Shown here piece after piece: positions 37,101 through 44,080 of a stretch of 64,000 nucleotides of DNA; position 1 is the stretch's first letter, and each line of letters opens with the position of its first letter. The stretch is from Bremerella sp. P1 (GTDB taxonomy: Bacteria; Planctomycetota; Planctomycetia; Pirellulales; Pirellulaceae). The notes beneath the pieces were generated by a model. The model was given only the letters and a program-made list of their open reading frames with translations. It had not been told where the DNA came from and ran no database searches. A program made the position numbers and the translations under genes. The stretch spans positions 248,001-312,000 of the forward strand of contig NZ_CP118164.1 of NCBI RefSeq assembly GCF_028748185.1. The letters run 5' to 3'.

Positions 37101-37580
37101 ACCGTCCGCGAATACCCAGGTGGGTAATTGGGTGATATTGTTATCGATCCCGATTTGATTCAGCGTGTGATTCGGATTGGTCACCTCGACGAACGGTAGA
37201 TCGTTGTACCCTTCGCCAAAGAGGCCTTTCTGACGGGTACAGTGCGGACACCAATCCGCTCCGAAAAAGATCGCTCCACTATCCGCAATCGCTTTGGCCA
37301 GGGCCTTCATGTCGACGTTGTCATAGGTGACACCGTCAACCGTTACGGACTCGCCCTCGAGTGCCAATGCCTCGCTGCCCATGGCCGCGTCGAGAAGCTG
37401 TCGCGATTCCAGCTGTTGGCCTTGAACCTTCCACTGGCTTCGACGTCGCTTGCCGGCTGAGCAGGGCGCAGGGCGGAGCCGATTCGCCCGCAACAGGATG
37501 GCAGCTAGAACCGAAACGGCCAGCAACAATCCGATCACAACGAAGGTGGCAATGAAGATAGTAGGATCAGCGACGGACAT
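34113..37580 (-). CDS. Thioredoxin-cyclophilin-Ig-dockerin-matrixin chimera, secreted
   Basis: 1,155 residues from ATG 37580. A hydrophobic helix is at 8-31 and LESRQLLDA at 57-65. A thioredoxin-like fold with ADWCPHC (CPHC at 111-114) and cis-Pro153 in QLPTW follows. A cyclophilin-type peptidyl-prolyl isomerase lies at about 246-390 (GFYDGITFHRVYESFVIQGG, NNSQFFIME, HSVFGFL). Ig/cadherin-like repeats follow (VNRPVLNQDSV-type, APVNDEPEAFDD). A cohesin-like block (EWDSFWVEVW) and dockerin EF-hands are at about 911-963. A matrixin-like zincin HELGHVAGLEH (1103-1113) with Met-turn M1119 comes last. The tail is DQDTFEESFYVSAVDQFFG. The frame stays open upstream to a TTG at 37667, but ATG 37580 starts directly before the helix. 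It may help fold or mature surface proteins. Confidence 0.88.
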   Translation of the reverse strand: MSVADPTIFIATFVVIGLLLAVSVLAAILLRANRLRPAPCSAGKRRRSQWKVQGQQLESRQLLDAAMGSEALALEGESVTVDGVTYDNVDMKALAKAIADSGAIFFGADWCPHCTRQKGLFGEGYNDLPFVEVTNPNHTLNQIGIDNNITQLPTWVFADGTRVVGVLEIEELLDYTGVTIPQGEPLYFEEIPDQTGLISGQSYHIALDGYSPSGEPLTYTVTSSSGDVIATVMQGNKSLRIYTSRYGTMEFYLFEKEAGRATSRIIELAESGFYDGITFHRVYESFVIQGGDPNGNGTGGSSLPNFDDQYNPNLRHNGTGILSYAKSVDDSNNSQFFIMEGIAPHLDFQHSVFGFLTEGEVVRESISGTYTGSGTTPQWNVVMDEVTTFIDMENGVLRLKIPDGASGTESITVTVSDGQGNTLSRSFDVTYAPNANYSSNPFLSFIPDVTMTPGGSYSFQMNATNLDGDDLIFYDESDFDPQQHYIPATAPNGLVYSVDSSTGLLQINASAGLTPGVYNIVVAVSNDLGGEIITGSLDYQVIQVTVANRPVLNQDSVGLNEDESVTFNPLANDTDSGTSLDPGTLNFLSQPAVGELTVDHATGDVTFTPPADFNGTVSFQYNVANNFGLFGTPATVVLTVAPVNDEPEAFDDVFLADRDTATLLPVLKNDDKGAPGEENSSVLITLASNATAAGGTVVVAGDNVQYTPAANFTGTDTFTYTIDDDGMESTATVTVDVRDVSNFTISAVQDATDTGGDSIVDSRPQSDEVIGEWDSFWVEVWVTPDGTGGDTITAASTTLNFDPSMYQASSIVFDTGFTSESGSGVNNGSGTATISVSSTGVSLNSGERIRLGRILFTPVANGLDAPVVGGTLGIDFSSFLTSMTGASLTVDGVGVIGSPTTDVDLPVHLLPMVYDLNDDGRVGIADFSVFISTVGNSNSNSFIDFDLTGDVLGSGFSFFQTAFGDTYDGVSNGFVWSPALLQAAMSNSILVSNVNAAGGADSLLAEDVDVITTALPPVVINSSITSDTNAVTIQIVDLPGSQLASTIGNTIYLDHDAAGWGWFVDSTPLDSSEFSLDSQSGRLLASSTSAASGKVDLLSVLLHELGHVAGLEHSAEGLMSATILPGERLIDWDQDTFEESFYVSAVDQFFGSEED

Positions 37581-37805
37581 AGATGACGGGTCACCAGTGG
37601 GATTTTGAGCAGGGGAAGCACTTAGTCCGACAGGCGCCAAGACAGTTAATCTAGTCAATTTACGCAAGCGCGGAGTCGAACTTCTATGGTAGTTGGGGCA
37701 GGGATACTTTCCAGTGAAGTTCCGCTTATAAACCCTCTAAGTAGACATTCCCTTAGTGCCTTGGACGCTCGACCGCCCGCTTGCGTTCCCGTTTTGCGCA
37801 TAAAA

Positions 37806-37837
37806 AAACGCGGAACCGCCAAGGCCGTTCCGCGTTT
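37806..37837 (-). terminator. Terminator of the DUF3467 gene
   Basis: AAACGCGGAAC opposite GTTCCGCGTTT, perfect 11-base stem, followed on the minus strand by a T run. It lies about 25 bases after the stop. Confidence 0.9.
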
Positions 37838-37859
37838 AGGTTTACGTACTTAATCGAGA

Positions 37860-38195
37860 CTATTCGGCCGGACGTTGGGCGGATGGAATCACTCGCTTCT
37901 GGATGTCCGTTTCGAGCGTACCGAAGGCAGCTTCATGACGCTGGACGGCCATGTGCAGAGCACCCAACATCCGCTTAGCGGTGTAATAGTTGAGGATGAT
38001 TCGCTGCTGGACCTTGATCTTTTCCTGCGACTGAACCATCGGTTGAGTATTCAAACCGAAGTCAATGATCAGCTCTTCTGGCGTGCCGGTCACGCGGCAG
38101 AAGTTAGCGTAACAAGCGATCGCGCCGGTTTCGTCCAATTCGACTTGCTTAGGTGCTGGGGCAGCTTGACCTGGGTTTTCAGGGGCGTCCGACAT
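37860..38195 (-). CDS. DUF3467 domain protein
   Basis: A 111-residue small soluble protein matching the DUF3467 pattern: YANFCRVTGTPEELIIDFGL, VQQRIILNYYTAKRMLGALH. The N-terminus is Pro/Ala-rich. Its function is not known. It lies 182 bases after the M50-HlyD gene and closes the five-gene minus-strand cluster, ending at a strong terminator. Confidence 0.85.
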   Translation of the reverse strand: MSDAPENPGQAAPAPKQVELDETGAIACYANFCRVTGTPEELIIDFGLNTQPMVQSQEKIKVQQRIILNYYTAKRMLGALHMAVQRHEAAFGTLETDIQKRVIPSAQRPAE

Positions 38196-38377
38196 GTAGA
38201 TTATCTCCTTAGGATTTAATGTTTACCGTGAAGGTATTGGGCTAGTTTAGTCAGGGCCATCGACTGTTCGAGATGGCCAATGCTTAGTTTGTCACATGAA
38301 TAAGTGGCGACAACCGGACCTAACCATCAAAACCGAAACAACTGGAAGAAAGATCGAGGCTTTGCGCAAGTTGGCGA

Positions 38378-40624
38378 CTACAGGTAGAAATGGAACGTTC
38401 GGGAAATGTATCGCCACAAGCGACTTCCCATCGGTTCCCACTGAACCCAGACTTTCGCCCGGCCTCGCATCCCCAGCTTCAATTCTTCCTCGACACCGTC
38501 CAAAGGAACTTGAGCCGGGAAGGTGGCACTCTGGGGACGAAGCCGTCCTGACTCCTGATCGGTAATGGCCGGCAGTTCGCCGCCTTGCTGGGTGCTGAGA
38601 GCCGGCGGAATGAACTCGACCTCTTTGCTACCCATCACAGCGATGCGTCCCTTGAACGTTCGCCCGGGAAACGCATCGAGCTTGATGGCGACTTCCTGAT
38701 CAGGATTCACCAATTCAATCTGATCCTGGTCGATGTAGAGCACGGCTTCCATGTCATCGGCGTTTCCAATTTGGCAAACGACGTCGCTCGTGGACAGGTT
38801 GGCTCCTTGGTTCTTCTCATCAAAGATCGAACCAGACCATTCCGGTAGCATGCCGTTATCAGCACTACGCTCTTTCTTATCGGGAACCGGGAACACGGTC
38901 CCATCAATCGGAGCAGGCACGTCGATCAATGCAACCTGCTGACGCTTCTTTTCGAGCTGTTGCTGAACCGACTTGAGCTGCTGAATGACTTCCAGATAAG
39001 TCTGTTCGACTTCACCACCTTCTTCGGCGCGAAGTCGTTGATTGTTGAGGGCATCGGAAAGCAGCTGCAGACGCTCTTCTTCGTTTTCCAGTTCGGAAAG
39101 CTCCAGAAGCAAGTCGAGGTTCGTGACTCGAGCCAGCTTGGTACCGCGAGTGACCTGCTGACCAGGCGTCACCAACATGCTTTCCAATTGACCTGGCACG
39201 ACCACGAAGACGCTTTCGGCGTTTCTCGGTTGCACTTCTACCGGGCACTTTACCCATTGGGGGACGGGAATGTACACGATTCCCGCGATCACCGCTGCCA
39301 CGACCGAGGCGGTGATCAAAACATTCTTCCGCTTCACCTGTGACATTCTCCCAGGGACATACAGGAACTTGCACAATTGAAAAATAGGCATGACCACCAA
39401 ACCGTAGATACCAGCAAGCGCGATCATCTGCCCAATGACCTGCAAGCCGTACGGCTTAAAGACCTGGTTCAAAAAGAGCATGATCGAGGCGGTCACGAAG
39501 AGCCGATAAACGTTCGACGCGACGGTGTAGAGGCCAAAAAAGAACTGGTTACGTTCTGGCAGAAATGGGTCGTCAGGAAGCTCCATCCCCAGACAATACT
39601 TCGACATGTAGCGATGCAGAACGCTGCTCGCTTTTTGACGCATGTTCGGAACTTCCATGATGTCCGACAGGATGTAGTAACCGTCGTAACGGAGCAGGGG
39701 GTTACCATTGAAGATCACCGTACTCACCGAACTGACGAACATCACCTGTAGCGCCAAGTGATTCAGCAAACCCGGTTCGCTAAACCACCAGATAAACGTC
39801 GCAATGCAGGCCAGGAAGACTTCAACGTACATCCCCGCCGCACCGATCGCCGCGCGATGCCACTTGTTAGGCAGCATCCACGAGTCGGAGACATTACAGT
39901 ACAGACACGGTGTCATCACCAGGAACATGACACCCATTTCATGGCATTCGCCGCCATACCGTTTACAAGCAAGTCCGTGGCCAAATTCGTGCAGCACCTT
40001 GGTTACGGCCAACACCGCACCCAACAGCAACCAGTTCGAGGGACCAAAGAACTCTTGAAACGACGGCAAACGACTGCGGAACACATCGTTCTGCACGGTC
40101 ACCAGTGTGACGGCCGCCGCACAAAACAGCAGCACCATGATCATCGCCGGAAACGTAAAGAACCAGCGTGTATACGGATTAAGCGCCGTTAGAAGACGAT
40201 CGGGATCAAACCCTTTGAAGCGGACGGCCAGGATGTTGGACATCAACTGGACAGTCTCTTTCCACTTCCGCTCGTCACGTCGGACTTTCAGCTGCCGACC
40301 TTGATCCATCGCCGTGGTGATCACAAGCCCGCTGCGATGCAAGGTTCCGATGAACTGCTGCAGGTCGGTGAAGCTGATCTTCTGTGGGGCGAACTCTTTC
40401 TCGAACTTCTCTTTGATCTCCTGTAGAGAAGTCTTGCCATCCAACATGTTCAGGATGGCGTATTCCTCTTCCTGGAAGCGGAAGTAGTTCAGCCCAATTG
40501 GTTCCTTCACAACCCAGTAACCACGGCCCTGGTAGGTATGCTGCCGGGCGGTGAGGTCTGGACGTGCACGCAGTGGCAGTGGACGACTGCTACTGGCAAC
40601 CAAACTGTCTTGAAGACTGACCAA
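38378..40624 (-). CDS. PqqD-like / M50 site-2-type protease / HlyD fusion membrane protein
   Basis: 748 residues. Residues 36-102 fold like PqqD, a winged-helix leader-peptide binder (YFRFQEEEYAILNMLDGK, IGTLHRSGLV). About residues 150-430 form a polytopic M50 protease: zinc site HEFGH at 212-216 and second site NGNPLLRYDGYY with D314, both intact. The C-terminal part, from about 440, has a TM helix, a biotinyl-lipoyl/coiled-coil section (YLEVIQQLKSVQQQLEKKRQ) and a barrel as in HlyD adaptors. YydH-like proteins in Firmicutes are the nearest named relatives I know. It sits 52 bases after the HlyD gene, so they are co-transcribed. It may clip leader peptides while docking to an envelope channel. 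Confidence 0.85.
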   Translation of the reverse strand: MVSLQDSLVASSSRPLPLRARPDLTARQHTYQGRGYWVVKEPIGLNYFRFQEEEYAILNMLDGKTSLQEIKEKFEKEFAPQKISFTDLQQFIGTLHRSGLVITTAMDQGRQLKVRRDERKWKETVQLMSNILAVRFKGFDPDRLLTALNPYTRWFFTFPAMIMVLLFCAAAVTLVTVQNDVFRSRLPSFQEFFGPSNWLLLGAVLAVTKVLHEFGHGLACKRYGGECHEMGVMFLVMTPCLYCNVSDSWMLPNKWHRAAIGAAGMYVEVFLACIATFIWWFSEPGLLNHLALQVMFVSSVSTVIFNGNPLLRYDGYYILSDIMEVPNMRQKASSVLHRYMSKYCLGMELPDDPFLPERNQFFFGLYTVASNVYRLFVTASIMLFLNQVFKPYGLQVIGQMIALAGIYGLVVMPIFQLCKFLYVPGRMSQVKRKNVLITASVVAAVIAGIVYIPVPQWVKCPVEVQPRNAESVFVVVPGQLESMLVTPGQQVTRGTKLARVTNLDLLLELSELENEEERLQLLSDALNNQRLRAEEGGEVEQTYLEVIQQLKSVQQQLEKKRQQVALIDVPAPIDGTVFPVPDKKERSADNGMLPEWSGSIFDEKNQGANLSTSDVVCQIGNADDMEAVLYIDQDQIELVNPDQEVAIKLDAFPGRTFKGRIAVMGSKEVEFIPPALSTQQGGELPAITDQESGRLRPQSATFPAQVPLDGVEEELKLGMRGRAKVWVQWEPMGSRLWRYISRTFHFYL

Positions 40625-40675
40625 TGCGAAATCTCGGGGCGGGGAAGGGGGTTCGTAAGCTTATCGTGGCAACGC

Positions 40676-41611
40676 TTATTTGCGATTGCCCTCAACGTTA
40701 GCGCTGAGTGTCGATGGACGATCCAGGTGAAGGGTCACATCGGCCACATCCCCAGGGAAGAGCATCTTCGAATTGGCCGCTGGTTCGTTCTTCACTTCGG
40801 CGGTGAAATCGAAATTCCCGGTAGCATCGATTTCAGGGCTGGCGAAAACGATCGTCCCTTGAAGTTCGGTCGGTCCGCCAGGCGTTTCAGCCGTGACAGT
40901 GACCGGCTTGCCAATCACCATACTTGGCGTGTACTGGTCCGCGTTTAGCGAACCATCGACCTTCAGGCGTTTCAGGCCAATCACACGCATCAAAGGATCA
41001 CCTGGACGGACCCATTCACCTTCGTGACGGTACTTCTGAACCACAATCCCTTCGATCGGGGACGTAATCTTGCACTTGTCGATGATCATTTCGGCCGCTT
41101 CCATTTCGGCTCGTGCTTCTCCGGCAGTCATACCGGCGACCTTGAAGTTCATGTCAGCCTGTTCGGCTTGCAGCAAGGCTTTTTCCCATTGCAGCTGGGC
41201 TTTGCGAATGGTGATCTCGGCGATCGCACCTTTGACGCCTTTGTTGGCGGCTTCCAGTTGGTCGAACTCGGCCTTGGAGACTTCGGCTGCCTTGGCGGCG
41301 TATTTGATGTCGACCTTATTGGTGGCTTGCTCGGTGGCCTTGTCCCATTTCAGCTTGGCGATCTCGCGTTGTTTGATCGGCAGGGAATCATCGATTTGAG
41401 CGATCTGAGTTCCGACCGTCACGTAGTCGCCTCGCTCGACGGGAATCTTCATCAGCACGCCGGTTTCCTGAGCGGGAACATTGACTTCGTCGATCAACGA
41501 CACCAGGCAGCGTTCGACGACAACCTGGCCAGGCGTCGCGGACGTTTGAGCGGAAACGTGTCCGGCAATCAGTAGCAAAGTGGCAACCGATAGAATCACA
41601 GACTTGGACAT
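40676..41611 (-). CDS. HlyD-type periplasmic adaptor
   Basis: 311 residues from ATG 41611, with a signal peptide MSKSVILSVATLLLIAGHVS and an AQ cleavage site. The lipoyl half-motifs (VPAQETGVLMKIPVERGDYV; SPIEGIVVQKYRHEGEWV) flank a long helical hairpin (about 75-175). A beta-barrel and membrane-proximal domain follow, the layout of RND/ABC efflux adaptor subunits. GAGG about nine bases upstream of 41611 supports the start. No inner-membrane transporter or TolC-like gene is adjacent; the M50-HlyD protein follows immediately. Confidence 0.87.
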   Translation of the reverse strand: MSKSVILSVATLLLIAGHVSAQTSATPGQVVVERCLVSLIDEVNVPAQETGVLMKIPVERGDYVTVGTQIAQIDDSLPIKQREIAKLKWDKATEQATNKVDIKYAAKAAEVSKAEFDQLEAANKGVKGAIAEITIRKAQLQWEKALLQAEQADMNFKVAGMTAGEARAEMEAAEMIIDKCKITSPIEGIVVQKYRHEGEWVRPGDPLMRVIGLKRLKVDGSLNADQYTPSMVIGKPVTVTAETPGGPTELQGTIVFASPEIDATGNFDFTAEVKNEPAANSKMLFPGDVADVTLHLDRPSTLSANVEGNRK

Positions 41612-41698
41612 GGGTTTCTTACCTCGTGCGATGATGGATCCTGCACTCTCATTGCAGGCCGATAAAGCATGGAATGAACGCATCGAATCGATGCCGTG

Positions 41699-43762
41699 TT
41701 AAAACAAAACTCGCGATTCGACGAATTCAAACAGCTCGTGGAACCAGGTGTAGCCCAGCGGAGCCGTTCCGCAGTGGACCTTAGCGGTTGCCGTGGCACC
41801 CGCTCGTAGATGCTGAATATCTTGCTTGTCGATCGCCACTTTCAGTTTGACGATCTGACCTTCTTCCTCGTCCGGTTGAGCGAGGCGTTGAATCTCGGTG
41901 ACGGTGCCGGTGAGCTGCCGACCAGGGTCACTGGCCATGATATAGGTCACCTCCAGGGCTTCTGAGTCTTGCTGGTGCTCCAAAGCGTACTGGATGTGCT
42001 GAATGCGTTTTTCCGGCATGCGGATTTCCAGGATCCAGTCCTGCGTCGGATCGATGATAGTCATCAGCACCTGGCCCGGCTGAACGGGACGCTGCATCAG
42101 ATTGTCCCGCACGTCCCAAGTCACAATCTCGCCATTAATCGGGCTGGTGACATCGAGGCGAGCCATCTTCTCTTCAATGAGTGCGACCTGTTCGTCCAGG
42201 TGTTCGTACTTCTGACGAGCCTGGCCGAGGTCGATGGTCAACTGCGTTGCTTCCGCCGCATTTCGCATCACTTCCGGACGACGCTTACGGAACTCGAGTG
42301 CCTGAATGGTCGACAAGATCTTTTCACGATCGCCGGTGTACTGCTTGTACTGCCGCTCGAGCTCGGTGTTTCGCAGACGGGCAACCATCTGGCCTTGCTG
42401 GACCGGATCGCCATGGTCGACAGGGACTTCAATTACTTCGCCTTCGACACTGACAAACACTTCGCGCTGGACAACCGGCGCGAGCGTTGCGGCACCGGCG
42501 ACTTTGAATGGAGCCGGAATCAAAAACAGAGCGGCAATAATCGCCGCAGCCGCGGCAACCGCTAAAACGGTTTTGGGCAAATTACGAGCGGTGACCAAGA
42601 CCTTCGACTTACCCAGCAAGCGCCAAACTGGCGTCAGCGGAATCGAGTTGTAGTCGATCGCATTGGCCAACGCACGGCTGCTGTGCTCGGAGATCAGTTC
42701 GACCCCTTTAGAGAACTCCTCCTGCTGCGAGCTGTCTTCAATCTGCTCGACAACCAGGGCACCGAGGATCTCGCCTTGGTATTGGCGTTCTTCTTCACCC
42801 TCTTCCCGCTTCATGTTGTCGGTCGCATGTTCCGGACGACGCAGCGGAATGACGGCAATAGTCTTGGTGTGCGATTCATCGACATAGTCGTGGACCGCCG
42901 CTTCGAGTTGTGGGGACAGGTCTTCGGTCTGTCCGCTGAACCAGAATGGTTCGCCTGTTTCAATGACGCGCGAGGCCAGCTTGCCCAGCAGTTGCACCTG
43001 GGTCGACCGCGAGTCGAACACATCTTGTCCGCTGACGGCTTCGACCTTCCAGCGGCCGCGACGCAAGACAACCGAAACGCGGTCGCAGCCGATCAAACGC
43101 CGACCTTCGTTGGCGATCGTATAGGCCGTTTGACGCAGGTCCAGGTTTTCGTGAACCGCGCGGCTGAACTGTTCGATCTTCGACCAAAGCGACTGGCGAT
43201 CGGAGAAGTCGCGTAGTTTTCGTGTCTTAAACCAGTCGGTTGCCAGCCCGCACATCTGCTCCAGAAATCGGAGATAGCCGCGTTGGCTATTGGGGGCCGA
43301 GTTCGGTCGCTGGAAGATCTCGATGACCCCTTCGACCTTGTCTTCAACCTGAATGGGGGCGACGACCAACAATTGGTTGGTCGGGTTACCAGCCGAGTTC
43401 TCTTCGGCGCCGCCCGACTGCGGTGCCAGTAACTGGGCTTCGGAACCCTTGAACATCGATTCGATCAAACGCAGGTGTCGAATACCTTCGTCGCTCTTGG
43501 GATCGACCAGGCCGCGGGCAAGATTGATTTGGTAAATGAGCTGTGGCCGGCGTTGCTCGTCGTAGATCCAGGCAGCACCACCAACGGCAGCCAAAGCGGA
43601 AACCACTTTGGGCAAGACTTCCTTGAAATAATCCTCTGGAGGGACATCCCGTTTGGAAAGCTGGGCAATCTCCTGAATCAGACCTCGAATCTGCTTTTTA
43701 GTGCTTTCGAGGGTCTCGGGATTCACGGACGAGGGCTCTGTGGACATGCCGGGACTATTCAT
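41699..43762 (-). CDS. GAF-GAF-TM-HlyD fusion protein
   Basis: 687 residues. Two GAF-like domains occupy about 40-180 and 205-370 (for example VVSALAAVGGAAWIYDEQ; RRLIGCDRVSVVLRRG). A single hydrophobic helix lies at 398-416 (VLAVAAAAAIIAALFLI). The C-terminus is a HlyD/lipoyl adaptor (VEGEVIEVPVDHGDPVQQGQ; DVTSPINGEIVTWD) with a coiled-coil hairpin and barrel. The cytoplasmic GAF part could sense a ligand and set the state of the adaptor across the membrane. It has no enzyme domain. It is 87 bases upstream of the HlyD gene. Two Met codons close together (1 and 6) are both possible starts. Confidence 0.85.
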   Translation of the reverse strand: MNSPGMSTEPSSVNPETLESTKKQIRGLIQEIAQLSKRDVPPEDYFKEVLPKVVSALAAVGGAAWIYDEQRRPQLIYQINLARGLVDPKSDEGIRHLRLIESMFKGSEAQLLAPQSGGAEENSAGNPTNQLLVVAPIQVEDKVEGVIEIFQRPNSAPNSQRGYLRFLEQMCGLATDWFKTRKLRDFSDRQSLWSKIEQFSRAVHENLDLRQTAYTIANEGRRLIGCDRVSVVLRRGRWKVEAVSGQDVFDSRSTQVQLLGKLASRVIETGEPFWFSGQTEDLSPQLEAAVHDYVDESHTKTIAVIPLRRPEHATDNMKREEGEEERQYQGEILGALVVEQIEDSSQQEEFSKGVELISEHSSRALANAIDYNSIPLTPVWRLLGKSKVLVTARNLPKTVLAVAAAAAIIAALFLIPAPFKVAGAATLAPVVQREVFVSVEGEVIEVPVDHGDPVQQGQMVARLRNTELERQYKQYTGDREKILSTIQALEFRKRRPEVMRNAAEATQLTIDLGQARQKYEHLDEQVALIEEKMARLDVTSPINGEIVTWDVRDNLMQRPVQPGQVLMTIIDPTQDWILEIRMPEKRIQHIQYALEHQQDSEALEVTYIMASDPGRQLTGTVTEIQRLAQPDEEEGQIVKLKVAIDKQDIQHLRAGATATAKVHCGTAPLGYTWFHELFEFVESRVLF

Positions 43763-44080
43763 AATGGGAATTTAAGGTTAGAGGCCGATCGATTCGCGAT
43801 CGCAAAATCCTACGTCTCACCATAACAAGGGAGGTGAAAATCGAAAATCTTGAAAGCTGAAAAGGTGTCAACGAGGGAAGCCTGGTGGCGGGATGTAAGG
43901 GTTGCACGGGTCGTATCGTCGAAGAACTCTACACGACCCGCCGGTCGTTTGTTCACTATCTGACAAGAAGTTACGGTAAGAAACCTTACAAGCAGTGCTG
44001 CCATTTAGATAATAAAACGCAACGTTCGACGGACCAGTGGGTGACTTCGTTCCATCTGTCTCGAAACTGCATCATTCTGG
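43763..44080. other. Intergenic region between SecA-like and GAF-HlyD genes
   Basis: 318 bases. It contains an 8-base inverted repeat CGGGTCGT/ACGACCCG (43906-43939) but no T run, so termination of the SecA-like gene is uncertain. It could also carry a promoter for the downstream cluster. Confidence 0.5.
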
